NCBI RefSeq assembly: GCF_963966145.1
Contig: NC_091046.1
Location: 29,016,001-29,080,000 of the forward strand
Direction: 5' to 3'
Length of the DNA: 64,000 nucleotides
Source of the DNA: Tenebrio molitor
Lineage: Eukaryota > Arthropoda > Insecta > Coleoptera > Tenebrionidae
The notes under the pieces are model-generated. The model saw nothing but the letters and a program-made list of their open reading frames with translations, had not been told where the DNA came from and did not search any database. Positions 29,011 through 39,961 of this stretch are shown here, piece by piece (the stretch's first letter is position 1; the number at the start of each line of letters is the position of its first letter). The translations under genes were made by a program, and so were the position numbers.

Positions 29011-29510
29011 ATCAAACGTCGCTTCAGCCAAAATAGTCAGATGTCGCACTGCCAAAATTCCACGCATAGACAAAATAAGAACATATAGAACGCAAACTCC
29101 CTATACATTTTTTGGGCACAAAGCGTTTACCGCCATCTCTTATCCTGGTGAGGGTGCAAAATCACAGCCTACTGGATGAGTTTACCTTTCCTTTGATTTT
29201 TTTTATCATCGCAAATTTTCACAACAAATTAAAACGCCAGCAATACTTTCGATATTTTATTTTCAACCGTTTTTGATACAGTTCTGCTTCATTTTTATAA
29301 ATATTATTCCTAAATGTTACCGTTTTCGTATCCTACCACTTAAAATTAAATTTTACCCCTTAATGTAAATGTGGTTAAATGAATTATTTTACCAATAATT
29401 TCATCTTCAATTTTATTTTTAAGTGAACGAAAAATTAACATTAGGTACTTATGTTTGAATTACCGTTAAAATTTTGCTTTTTTTTAATCCAAAATTTTTT
29501 ACAAAGTAGG
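29011..29510. other. Non-coding stretch
   Basis: AT-rich; no repeat pair or gene recognised. Confidence 0.4.
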
Positions 29511-30010
29511 TACAATCGCGGCCATCCAAAAGTGAACGATAGCTTGCGAAAATTTCCGTATTTTTCGTTAGATTAAATCAGGCTGTATTCACTGGCGTTC
29601 GTGCAGCAGGCGTTACTATTTTAATAATAAAAAGTTGTAATAATAAAAATGAGACTGAGAAATAATTAATACATTATTAAAGTGAAAGTAAACTTTAGTA
29701 AAGAAACCTTTCCAACACCTATTCGCATTGGCCTCTCAAGCCTGTTTTCTTGCCAACCCCTCTTTATGTTGAAAATGCAAGTCTTACTGCAATGTAATTC
29801 TCTCGCCACAGCAGCCAACGACCAATTTTCTTCTAGCTTTGCAATAGCCCTAGCTGTCTGCATCGGAGAGAGATGTGGCATTTTAAAAAAATAGTTTCAA
29901 TACATTTTTTATCGCTAGTGTCAAACTTTGACATTTTAGGACGCCTATGATTTAAAGTAAATATCAAACTATAAAAAAAAAACGTTCACTTTTGGATGGC
30001 CGCGATAGTA
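29511..30010 (-). mobile_element. 500-bp Tc1-like deletion derivative
   Basis: TIR ATCGCGGCCATCCAAAAGTG, AACG at 29515, with the complement ending at 30006. TA at both borders. Keeps only the N-terminal HTH of its transposase. Confidence 0.9.
29690..29881 (-). pseudogene. Tc1-like transposase N-terminus
   Basis: ATG at 29881: MPHLSPMQTARAIAKLEENW, SLAAVARELHCSKTCIFNIK, RGWQENRLERP. A paired-type HTH start like that of 6283, but clearly another family. After about 55 residues the frame runs into unrelated sequence, so the DDE domain is deleted. Confidence 0.8.
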
Positions 30011-30229
30011 CATATTGCGTAAGTGTAGTACTGCTTCCTGCCAAAATTTTGTGTGCCCCGGATTTTTGTAAACTCCACAAGCAAAAGGTTTCTCGCAACG
30101 TGGGCGAAATGTCCCTCGCTCCAGATTATTATCAAAGAGTTTGTCAAAAAAGTTATTGTTTTTGCAGTTCCCAAGTCTTCATCATTTAGGTTTGTTCTAC
30201 CTGTTAGTTAAAATAGGAAGTTATCACTT

Positions 30230-30380
30230 CAGACTGATGTACCACTCTCCACTTGTCAGAAAATTGTTAGAAAAAAGATGGCATCCTATAAAGGTTGGAG
30301 TATGGATTGCTGCCTCACGAAGGAATTTAATTGCTTTTATTGTAAAAATCAAAGAACCTGTCATTAATGAAGTTACATAA
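30230..30380 (+). pseudogene. Fragment of a DUF4817/Tc1-mariner DDE domain
   Basis: RWHPIKVGVWIAASRRNLIA then KIKEPVINE corresponds to the block H.PKVGVWCA(I/V)SRRRIIGPIFFEETVN between the first and second catalytic residues. About 40 residues remain; both catalytic residues are outside the fragment. Confidence 0.6.
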
Positions 30381-30485
30381 CCTCTGTTTTTCTATTTGGT
30401 ACCACAATATGCGACAAAGCGGCAAAAATCAAATATATTCGAATTCCACAGGACTCTTGATATATGTTCTTTTATAGACACTCTG

Positions 30486-30827
30486 TAAAATCCATTCAAA
30501 AATCAAAAAACCACCAACGTCGCATTTTCCTCGATAATTACTATCGGCAACGCTGTTTAGTGTAAAATTTGGTGAGAATTGTAATTTTGAGGTTAAGTGT
30601 TTATTAAATGTATTATTTTTCTAGGCATGTTTAAGTAAATAAATGAAACATGCTGCTAATAAAACAATATGGACGGAATTCAAAGCAATTGAATTTTATT
30701 TTAAATCAAATAAATGTCATAATTTATAGTTACCAACATAGTATGAAAAAATATCTATCTAGGGTTTTTTAAATTTTACCAACCTAAAGCAACAGGTGGT
30801 GGTTTTTTGATTTTTGAATGGACTTTA
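30486..30827. mobile_element. MITE, CCATTCAAAAATCAAAAAAC ends
   Basis: Left TCCATTCAAAAATCAAAAAA, CCACCAAC; right CAACAGGTGGTGGTTTTTTG, ATTTTTGAATGGACTTTA. TA borders. Confidence 0.88.
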
Positions 30828-30935
30828 GATAGGATCATTTTGAGCATGGCCAACTGTATCAAAACGCTAGGCGCTTATTATGGCCGTCCCACTTGGTTTG
30901 AAAAAGTGTTCCCGTCGAGTAGGCCGTGGAGCGTA

Positions 30936-31298
30936 TATGCCGTTCACGATTATTTTAAACACGCAGGAGGCCGCGATATTTTTTTGTTAGATTGGCGTCA
31001 GGTCCTGTCATATGACGTTTCGTTTTTAAATATTCGCATTGTTGTTAATTCCGTCATTAATTTAGTTAATAAGAATTTACCCAGAACTGCCCTGCGAATA
31101 TGTATGTTTCATTTCAATTACAATTTTACGATTATTGTTCCTAATGCGTTCAATTATTTAAAAAATGTAACAACTTGGGAGCAGTGTTCGGTTGAATTAT
31201 AACCTAAAATAGATTTATTAAGACAAATCACAACACTGCCAACTAAAATGTCAGATTTTCATAGATAGTCCGAATTTGAAATAATCGTGAATGGTTTA
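30936..31298. mobile_element. MITE, CCGTTCACGATTATTTTAAA family, copy 2
   Basis: Same ends and interior as 26644-26884 (GATTGGCGTCAGGTCCTGTC, ACTAAAATGTCAGATTTTCA) plus about 120 bp extra internal sequence. The open frame across it is accidental. Confidence 0.88.
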
Positions 31299-31631
31299 TA
31301 CGTACAGTGGCGCCCCCTAAATTAACATTAGGAACTGATTTGAAAACGAAATTGTCACAATGACATTAATCACAACTTAAAATAGAAATAGTGGGAAAAA
31401 AGGTTAGGAATGGATGGTCAATATGATTTTTTCGCTGCAAAGATTTTTAAATTAAACTACATTTGATGCATGAATGTCAGTAACAAGCCAAAGAACAATG
31501 AAACCAAAATCTGTAAAAATTGTGCCGTTGAATGGAAAAAGTACCCTGCAGGAATTGTGTATTTAGTTGATAAGCCATGGATAACATAGCAGAGCATTTT
31601 GTTGGCTGTGCAAGGTCTTTCACCAATGGTT
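31299..31631. other. Non-coding stretch
   Basis: AT-rich; nothing recognised. Confidence 0.4.
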
Positions 31632-31826
31632 TCAGATTGAAGGAATAAATGTACGTCCTAATTCACAGTCTATTTCTACGGATAAATCTTTAACAGTAGG
31701 GAGAGGTATATATTCAAAACTGGAGTCAACAAATTGTATTACTCCTCCATGGATGTGATTTTTTCTAGCAAAGTATTCAGCTATTGAATAACTACCCACT
31801 CTTAAAACAATTCGCCTCAGACTCAA
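31632..31826 (-). pseudogene. Non-LTR retrotransposon endonuclease fragment
   Basis: Minus frame with VGSYSIAEYFARKNHIHGGV then FVDSSFEYIPLP and LSVEIDCELG. This is the APE-type endonuclease block (Y.L...F.RK...GGV.IYV......VE.D.E) of LINEs. About 55 residues, isolated; no RT nearby. Confidence 0.6.
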
Positions 31827-32158
31827 CCAACATAAAATACCAAATTTATTGATTTCTAATATAGATAACCTTAAGTTCCTGAATTTTATTTCTTAAACAC
31901 TGGATGTTCAAAAAAAGGATACTTGTTTTCACAACACTACAGCACTTTGATTGCTATACAGAGTACCGCGTTTTGCTTTTGCTAATAAGCGTATCGATAC
32001 ATTTTTAAAGCTTTTATTACAAATTTAGGATCTCATCCTGTGTCAGTTCCTCCCTTATGCATTTTCCTTTAAACTTAATGTTTCTTTTTGATAAATGACT
32101 TGTTGGCCCCTGGTAACTTATTTGCTAGCTGGGTCAGCGAATCTTTGTATTTACATAT

Positions 32159-32489
32159 TACAGTGTTTTTCTTTTGCTTTTCTTCTTTTGTCAGTTGTGT
32201 TTCACGATTTGTCAAATGACTTTCCAATTTTTTAAATGTCTAAATGATATATCAAATGAAATTCCCCTTTTCTCAAATCACTTTCACTTTATTCAAAATG
32301 CTTTTCTTATTAATTTAATTGATTTTCATTGTCACAATGGGAAAGTCAATTGACAAATAATGAATTACATTTGACAAAAAAGTATTTGTTCTACAAATCA
32401 TCTCTTACTAGCAAAATAAATGGGAAAATCAATTGAGAAATTGTGAAACACAATTGTCAAAAGGAGAAAAGCAAAAGAAAAACACTGTA
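32159..32489. mobile_element. MITE, TACAGTGTTTTTCTTTTGCT ends
   Basis: Left TACAGTGTTTTTCTTTTGCT, TTTC, TTTTGTCA, TTGTGTTTCACGATTT; right is the complement ending AAAAACACTGTA. TA borders, 331 bp. Confidence 0.88.
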
Positions 32490-32817
32490 AGTCCATTTGG
32501 GTTATCCTCTGCAACCACGAAAATTTTATTCCATTCTAGGAAATTTACCATTTTCTTGTTGAACGTTTTTCACAGGTGACAATCTTTTTGATGTGCTCAC
32601 TTATTCTAATGCTGACACGAGTCACATTATCCAACAACACAATGTATTCAGAAAATACTAAATTCGAATTAAAACAATTTGAGGTTATGTCTGACATTTT
32701 GAAGCAATTGAAGTTCGTTTTTTTTTTTGGTTTTTAAAGCTATTGACAGAACACCTTACCTATTATATGTATGTTTCTTATTTTACACTTTTACTATTTT
32801 TATTATTTTGCTAGAGA

Positions 32818-33178
32818 TATTTTCATATTTGATGGCGGAAACAAAAGACTGAGAAATGTCACAAATTTATATTGTCAGTGTCAAATTTTTCAGACGTTCG
32901 TAATTTCGACAGAAATGCAGCAAATGGGCAATAAGAAAGTTATTTGTCGTCGAACTAGAGACAAAATTTATAATACGTTTGATTATATGAGAATAACTTT
33001 TCTTTTTGAACCACTGACAAAAATTGGTTTCCTTAGAATTTATTTTTTCAATCTATTTAGTGAAAATTTAAACTTACCTAGACATTCCTTTTTATGGCGT
33101 TTATGAGAAATTTGACACTGACAATACATTTTTGTGACATTTCTCAGTCTTTTGTTTCCGCCACCAAATATGAAAATA
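32818..33178. mobile_element. MITE, TATTTTCATATTTGRTGGCG ends
   Basis: Left TATTTTCATATTTGATGGCG, GAAACAAAAGACTGAGAAAT, GTCACAAA; the right end is the complement with one mismatch in the first 20. TA borders; arms about 48 bp. Confidence 0.92.
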
Positions 33179-33534
33179 CGTCTACTTGCAGTTAATTTAT
33201 TTACTTATAAATTTTGACATGGACATATCATAGATTAACGGGTCTATTTTGTAACTTATCATTAAACAACTATCCGTCCGATAGTGATGCTCGTTAAGCA
33301 CTGGTCGCTATTAAACTACAACGATTTCAGTATATTTGGTATTTCTTAAATCCTATCGTTATCGTTATAATTCGATAACCATCGTTATTGCAAAAATTTG
33401 GGATTTTAGGATGGATAGTAGCACAATGGCCAACTTTATAGTACCTATATATTCTTGACAATTCATGTCACTTTGAATACGAAAGAGGCAAGAAAAGTTT
33501 GCGACTTTGTAATCTGTAAAGTTATTTAAAAATA

Positions 33535-34241
33535 ATACCGAAGCGTAAATGTAAGACAACTCAGCAACAATATCAGCTGTATGTTGATGAATTGCAAAAC
33601 AATACGCACTTTAGGAACAATAAAAACGATCCTGAACATCCAAACATATTAGAAACCACCTGGAATTCGATGACCGAAAAGTTAAATAGTCTGGGAGGTC
33701 CAGCTAATAACATTCGTAAGAAGGCAAGAGTCCTGAAATTAGCAGAGCATCAAACTGGTAAAAATACTGCCCCTGAAAGACCTCTAACTACTTTGGAAAT
33801 CAGATTGCTTAACATCACTGGAAAAGCGGCAGTAGAGGGATTTGATAACTTGCCGGAGTATGGAATATTGGGTAATGCTATTGCACTATTACTGTTCTAT
33901 TCCATTTTTAAAATGACTGTTTTATAGAAGAAGACGATTCAAATAAAAAAAATGAAGACGAAATTCCCATAAAGCAACCTAAGATTATTGAAACAAAAAA
34001 AGTTCCCAAGCCACGATCGTCTAATTCATCTCATATGAATAAGCTCACGTTAACTTCTACAGTGCATAAATTAATTGAAAAAAATGACATGCAGCGGGAA
34101 ACTGACTTGAAAGAGTTAAATAACAATTTAGTAAAATTAATAAATGTTCAAGAGCGGCTTGTTGAGATTGAACTTATGAAAATAAAGTTAAAGTATCCAG
34201 ACTTCCAAATACATTTGGAGGGAGATAACAGCGAAGCGTAA
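33535..34241 (+). pseudogene. Harbinger accessory Myb/SANT-like protein
   Basis: Exon 33535-33871, intron 33872-33927 (GTAATG...TTTTATAG), exon 33928-34241 (TAA); frame kept across the intron. The product runs PKRKCKTTQQQYQLYVDELQ, NILETTWNSMTEKLNSLGGP, NIRKKARVLKLAEHQTGKN, then an acidic stretch EEDDSNKKNEDE and a C-terminal helix-rich tail (NVQERLVEIELMKIKLKYPD). Known: Harbinger elements encode such a DNA-binding partner that helps bring the transposase into the nucleus and to the ends. The position where the start should be reads ATA CCG, so the ATG seems lost; otherwise the frame is intact over about 217 codons. An alternative start downstream cannot be excluded. Confidence 0.8.
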
Positions 34242-34409
34242 AGTGTTGTGTAAAAAATATTTTTTTTTTTCAAATTTTATTAATCATTAAATTGTAGCTA
34301 ATTGCCTTTAATTTGAGATAAACCTTAACACTGAATAAATGTAAACTTTTGAATTTTTTAAATGTTGCATTTTATTATTAGATACCTATAAATAACAATA
34401 ATCAATAAT

Positions 34410-37013
34410 TGAAATATTCTTGTATAACATTGGCCCTGAAATTTTGTCCTTGACGCAAAAGGTTGTTATCATCAACCGGATCATCTTCATCGTTGTCATC
34501 TAAAATGATTTCAACGTCGTTATCTTCTGTTTCTTGTCCTTAAGATATTATGCAAAACTGCACAAGAATATACAGGCTGATTCACGTAGCCCGTTCATTA
34601 GAAACTTTCTGATTTCCCCAAATCATATTAATATGAAAATTGGTAGTTGACTATAATCGATTACTCCAAGTTCAAAAATTAATATTTTCAAAATGGTGGC
34701 ACTTCCGGAAATACCGGAATTGACGCCATCTTTATTTTTTGAAATGGAAAGGCCTCATTTTGACTTCACATTTCGATTCTACGTTAAATTTTGAGTTTAG
34801 AGCGTCTTTTTGTCAACACTTATCTGCCATCGTTTTTGACCTATGTCATCATTTTTGCAAAAAAGCGAGGTTGCAGGGCTTCATTAACAAATTTATAACT
34901 CTTGAACCATCTGAAACAAATAATAGATTTTTTTTTAGTTGAATTCCTAAAGACCTGGCCGATCTTTTCCGCCATTAGTGAAATTTTTTTAATGTTTCAT
35001 ACGCCTACTGAAATTTTTCAAAATTGCTAATCAAAAAATGTCAAAAACTTCATTTTTTTAAATGGCAACCACCATTTGTGACACTAAATATAAATGTAAA
35101 ATTTAATTCTAAGCCTACTTTTATTAACATTATGTATGCCTATTCCCAGCCGTTTTGGCGTAATTACGTTTTTTGAGTAAAATATTGTTTTTTTTTTATC
35201 AAACAATTGTTTTATTTGAATTTTTCTTCAAAAATCACATGCAATAAACAGTAAAAAACAACGAAATAATAAAAAATAAGCAAATTAACAAAAAAATATT
35301 TTCAATGAATTCATTTACATTAAAATATTTTTTTGTTAATTTGCTTATTTTTTATTGTTTTGTTGTTATCTAATATTTATTGCAATGCTATTTTTGAATA
35401 AAAATTCAAATAAAACAATTGATTATAAAAAATAATATTTTATTCAAAAAATTGAAATTACGCCTAAAAGGCATACATAATGTTGTTGTATATCTAGTAT
35501 CAGAAATGGTAGTTTCCATTTAAAAAAATGAAGTTTTCGACATTTTTTGATTATCAATTTTAAAAAATTGCAGTAGGCATATGAAACATTAAAAAAATGT
35601 CGTTGATAGCGCAGAAAAGCGGCCAAATCTTTGGCAAGTCAGTAAAGTAAAAATAAATTATTTATTTCTGATGGTTCAAGAATTATAATTTTTTTAATGA
35701 AGCCCTGCAACCTCACTTTTTTGCAAAAAAGATGACATAGGTCAAAAACGATGACAGATAAGTATTAACAAAAAGACGTACTAAACTCAAAAGTTAACGT
35801 AGAATCGAAATGTGAAGTCAAAATGGGGCCTTTCTATTTAAAAAAACAAAGATGGCATCGATTTCCGGTATTTCCGGAAGTGCCGCCATTTTGAAAATAT
35901 TTCATTTGAACTTGGAGTAGTCGGTTATAGTCAACTACCAATTTTCATATTAATATGATTTTGGGAAATCAAAAAGTTTCTAATGAACGGACTACGTGAA
36001 TCAGCCTGTATAATTTTTGCAGCAAAGATTGGGTCATAATGCAGCACTCTATCTTTTAGTAGGCAACGAAAATAGGACTTTAGGACCCCTATACATCTTT
36101 CAACTGAATTTCTAGTCGAAATATGTGCCCGAGTATAACGTCCTGCAGGAGTCCCAGGGTCTGCTCCAATTATTGGTGTTAGTAGAAATGGTTCCAGAGG
36201 ATAGCCTGAGACGCCTAACAGCCAAGAATTCCTTTCGCCATTTCTGTAATTTCTTAGTAAATGTCTCTTTACATTACTCATCATCTACACGGCCGAATCA
36301 TGCACAGATCCTGGGTAACGTGCGTTTATTGCAAGAATTTTTAAATCTGCATCACATATAACTTGGCAGTTTATTGAGTAGGTGCTATGTCTATTCATAA
36401 ATAGGCGTGGAGGATACGCAGGATTATTGGCAGGTGGTGGATATATTAAAATATGAGTCCCATCAATGCAACCCAGAACTCCAGGGAAATTAAATTTCTC
36501 ATAGAAAGTACCCTTCGTTCTAGTCACATCATTCTGATTAATAGGAAATTTTATATAAGTCTGGGGCAAGTGTTTTACCATAATTTGTACAATTTCATGA
36601 AGACATTTGCTGACTGCAGACTGAGACATAGCACATTGCTTATTGCTTCCTACAGGCTTTTGGTAGCTGCCGTGAGCCATAAAACTCAGGGCTACTACAA
36701 ATTTTATCACAGCAGGAATTTTAGTGACTCTTCTGCCGTTATCTATGTAAGGTAAATTTTCTAAAAACAAATTTTGTCCAACCTCCCTACTAAGTCGGTA
36801 GTGTTTTCTAAAAGTTTCTTGAGTTGTAAAGAACGGATCATTTACATCTCTTAAATATCGATTTAACAGTTGATCACGATTTCTGTGTACAAAATGAACA
36901 TTGTACCGAACAGTTAATAATGGTTTATAAGAACATACCTTCTTTCCAATTCTGCCACTACTTGTATCAATATGTCTCTGTTCATCGCTAGAAAAACTGG
37001 CTAGAGTCGTCAA
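34410..37013 (-). pseudogene. PIF/Harbinger transposase (HARBI1-like), nonsense codon and MITE split
   Basis: ATG at 37013. The N-terminal part is followed by the DDE_4 domain: PAVIKFVVALSFMAHGSYQK, SQSAVSKCLHEIV, PGVLGCIDGTHILI (first Asp), and NCQVICDADLKILAINARYP, GSVHDSAV (second Asp in CDAD). One in-frame TAG at about 36282 stands where the family has Trp (HDSA.W). The frame continues LGVSGYPLEPFLLTP, STRNSVERCIGVLKSYFRCL (catalytic Glu in NSVERC) and DPIFAAKII, then meets the foldback at 36010. Beyond it, at 34500-34562, the expected CAVLHNILRTRNRR tail is readable. So one nonsense change and one insertion inactivated an otherwise long open gene. Confidence 0.93.
34571..36010. mobile_element. 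Foldback element, about 700-bp arms, inside the Harbinger transposase
   Basis: Starts TACAGGCTGATTCACGTAG and ends in its complement, with TA on both sides (34569-34570, 36011-36012). The arms run almost to the centre at about 35300 with roughly nine bases in ten matching. Blocks include CTTCCGGAAATACCGGAA and TTTTTGACCTATGTCATC. No coding content. Confidence 0.93.
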
Positions 37014-37221
37014 GCTTTAATAATACAAATCAACACGAATCAAATATAGTGGATAGTAAAAATGCATAAACTATTTAACGATGACAGTAGACGTCAATTT
37101 ACGTTATTTAGCGAGAAGCAAAACATACAAAATACCATTTGATCACTATTTTCCGATTAATAGAATAAAGAGGAATCCTTTAGTAACGATGATCGTTGAG
37201 AGTTACAAAATAGACCTGTAA

Positions 37222-37573
37222 GGATTATAAATTTTGACATGGACATATCACATAACCAATAACAGAAAAAAAACGTTTGCCATTCGTTGTCCTTGACCTT
37301 TAGTTCAAATAATCGTCACTTGAAGTCTCTACTGTAGGTACTATTTTTTTAAATGTCAAGAACAATTTTTCTTACGGAGAAATCATCGAGTGGGACGGCC
37401 ATAATAAGCGCTTAGCGTTTTGATACAGTTGGCCATGTTTTGAGTTATTGGTCTATTTTCCGTAATATTTTAAAAATTTAATTGGACAACCCTGAAAAGC
37501 TGACACAACGTGTCAGAATATTAGTGCGCTAAATATTCCCGAATGGTATTTTTGTTTGACTATTTCATTAATT
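37222..37573. other. Flank of Harbinger, non-coding
   Basis: Begins with a direct copy of the sequence left of the element (TTGACATGGACATATCA). A block at 37392-37436 (GACGGCCATAATAAGCGC, AGCGTTTTGATACAGTTGGC) is the inverse of 30846-30890. Confidence 0.6.
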
Positions 37574-37935
37574 TACTATGGCGGACAATAAATTTAGGCC
37601 GGCAAATTTCTGACATTTCAAAAAACTCAATGCAAGCGACCATTTATTGTCATTATGACTGATGTGTCAGTTTGTCAAACTGAAGGTTTTCAAGCTGTTT
37701 GGCGTTTCCTTCGCCTTTTTCGTAACTTACAGATCATGACGCACTAGCATAACTGATTTGTAGTAGCACTTCTCTCTGGTGCACGCTTCTTTTCCCAATT
37801 TTAATTTTGATTATCGTTGTCACGATGACAAGAATGACAAAAATCAAAAATGGGGTTAGTTGAACATAATGCCAGCTTCACATTTTGATGTCAACTCAAT
37901 GACAGGCCGGCCTAAATTTATTGTCCGCCATAGTA
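37574..37935. mobile_element. MITE, CTATGGCGGACAATAAATTT ends
   Basis: Left TACTATGGCGGACAATAAAT, TTAGGCCGGC; right GGCCGGCCTAAATTTATTGT, CCGCCATAGTA. TA borders, 362 bp. Confidence 0.92.
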
Positions 37936-38090
37936 CATTTCGGCCAGTAGCATCTCGTCATTCAATAATGAGTAAAAAAATTCAGTCGGTAAAATTAATT
38001 AAACCAAAATTTTATCGCCTTCACCTCATATTTAGAGCCAATGAGCGAGGATATTTACGAAATAAAATCGAAATCAAGCCAGTTTTCAAG

Positions 38091-38246
38091 TGACAATCCA
38101 ACTCGAAAATTTTTAACCAATCAAATTGCAGCATTTTTCAAATTTGGACCAATCAAATTGAATTATAGTGACAATCCAACTCGAAAATTTTTAACCAATC
38201 AAATTGCAGCATTTTTCAAATTTGGACCAATCAAATTGATTTATAG
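38091..38246 (+). repeat. 78-bp tandem duplication with CCAATCAAATTG boxes
   Basis: TGACAATCCAACTCGAAAAT starts at 38091 and again at 38169. The two units are almost identical. Each carries AACCAATCAAATTG and GACCAATCAAATTG. 78 bp is 26 codons, so an open frame passes through, but the product (NPTRKFLTNQIAAFFKFGPI repeated) is not known to me. Confidence 0.92.
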
Positions 38247-38688
38247 TGAAAAAACACCGAGCAGTGTTTTTTCGTAGTGAAAAAACAACGGGTAGAGTTT
38301 TTCCGCGAAAAAAATTATGTCACGATAAAACGTCAAATTTATTAGGTCAAAATGAAATGTCAAATTTATATTAAATTAATATTAAATCGATAGACATGTG
38401 TAACAAACAAGGCCCTAAATATAGGGTGAGCAACAATAACTGTTTCAGTTGGCAATAAAAAAATTTACATGAAATTTTCAAGACTGTGAATTGTACCTAT
38501 TTCGGTTTGTTTTATTGACACTATTGACAGCTGGTATACATTTCATATTTAAACGTATTCTTTTAATAATAAAATGGTTTTCTCGTTGGAACATGACATA
38601 AAAGTCACCAGAATTTATTGCCAACTCAATCAGTAATTGTTGTTCACACGGTATATGATTAGTATTACATTCAACAGTATTCTTTACT
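38247..38688. other. Non-coding stretch with small hairpin
   Basis: GAAAAAACACCGAGCAGTGT then TTTTTC at 38248-38275 forms a hairpin and is partly repeated just downstream. Otherwise AT-rich. Confidence 0.5.
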
Positions 38689-39028
38689 ACAGGGTTATTC
38701 TAAATGGTTGTAGTCGAAGTAGGCGTGAAAACTGAATGTAAAATTTATGGTTGCCGCTCCACATAAAAAAGTATCAAAATGATGTGAATAAGTGAGTACA
38801 TACCGTTCACACACGCGAGTTAAATTGGGTGCAAAACAACTCAATATTTCTGGATTCAATCGTTAATTTAACAAAAATAAATAAAAATCTCATCACCGCA
38901 CTTTTCACATAAAAAATGACAGTGACAGCAACAAAACTGACAGTAGTGCCAGTTTACATGAAAGCGGCAAAAATGTAATAACATGGGCATGGCCTACTTC
39001 GACTACAACCATTTAGAATAAGCCTGTA
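38689..39028. mobile_element. TIR element, GGTTATTCTAAATGGTTGTA family, copy 2
   Basis: Left TACAGGGTTATTCTAAATGG, TTGTAGTCGAAGTAGGC; right is the complement ending AATAAGCCTGTA. TA borders, 340 bp. Confidence 0.9.
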
Positions 39029-39053
39029 TAATTTGCTGGTACAAATGGTTGCG

Positions 39054-39453
39054 TACCATCGGTGGAGATTAAAAGCTGGGACAAGATGACAGTTGTATAA
39101 AGTCAAAAATTACAAAATTTGTGTCGGTTAAATTTGATTTTTTACGAAAAGGTTATAAAAATTATGACGGGGTGAATGACGTTTATTTGTCAAAACCATC
39201 AAGTTAAAGTTCAGTTTGCTTCATATTGAATGATATTGTTTGTTTTCCCAATTGAATAGTTGGTAATTATTCACAGAATCGGTTTTTTGGTGGTCAAAAC
39301 AGGTAGGTAACAAAAAAACATTGAAACTCGAAGTGATTCCAAAGAGTGATGTCAATGTGACAATAGTTAAGCTGACAATTTGTAACAAAGCGAAAGTTTG
39401 ATACACAATGAAAAGTTTTTGAATGTCCCAGCTTTTAATGTCCACCGATGGTA
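39054..39453. mobile_element. MITE, TACCATCGGTGGAGATTAAA ends
   Basis: Left TACCATCGGTGGAGATTAAA, AGCTGGGACA; right TGTCCCAGCTTTTAATGTCC, ACCGATGGTA. TA borders, 400 bp. Confidence 0.9.
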
Positions 39454-39536
39454 CATGCGTCAACTCGATAAAAATTTTCTCGACTTGACAGTCGAATACA
39501 ATTCGTGGTCTAATTTTTTCTGCAAAATTTGTCATT

Positions 39537-39640
39537 TAAGACATTCGTAGCCTTTGCTTTTGGAAAATTACACTCGTCTCCTTCGTCGATTCGTGTAATT
39601 TTCGTTGCAAAAGCTACTCATGTCTTAAATGACAAATTTT
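39537..39640. repeat. Short palindrome with CG-rich loop, C
   Basis: Arms AAGACATTCGTAGCCTTTGC, GAAAATTACAC and their complement; loop CTCGTCTCCTTCGTCGATTC. Confidence 0.78.
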
Positions 39641-39789
39641 GTTGGAAAAAATCCACTTTGTATTATTGTTGATAAAATTTTACATCTATGGCAACGGTCT
39701 AAAAAACTTCTGCCATTTTAAATATTTTGACAGTTATTTCATTTAATTTGAAAATACTTTTATTCATGAAATTGTCCTCCGCAAAATTT

Positions 39790-39945
39790 TAGGATTGACT
39801 TACTCGAGTTTGTTGCCAATTTATCTCGTGACATTGAGCAAAAACCACTCGTCTGCGACTCGTGTTTTTTTTTTAACAATGTCACTCGATAAATTGTTAT
39901 GCAACAAACTCTCGTACAATCTGAAAATTTTTCCGACAAAACTTC
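39790..39945. repeat. Short palindrome with CG-rich loop, D
   Basis: Arms CTCGAGTTTGTTGC, CAATTTATCTCGTGACATTG and complement; loop CCACTCGTCTGCGACTCGTG. Confidence 0.78.
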
Positions 39946-39961
39946 ACCACTTACGATATTA

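Larger units (their letters stand above)
33239..37218. mobile_element. PIF/Harbinger element, two genes, with TAA duplication
   Basis: TAA at 33236-33238 and 37219-37221. Ends C(G/A)GGTCTATTTTGTAACT inverted at both sides. The + strand carries a Myb/SANT-like gene and the - strand the transposase, converging as usual for Harbinger. It is 3,980 bp, of which 1,440 bp is a later foldback insertion, so the original was about 2.5 kb. Confidence 0.93.

Noticed and set aside
30807..31202. 131-codon open frame on +
   Set aside because: It runs across two MITEs and into their termini; the shorter MITE copy at 26644-26884 has no such frame conserved.
38041..38277. Repeat protein of 78 codons
   Set aside because: The frame is open only because the tandem unit is a multiple of three; no start context, no homology recognised.
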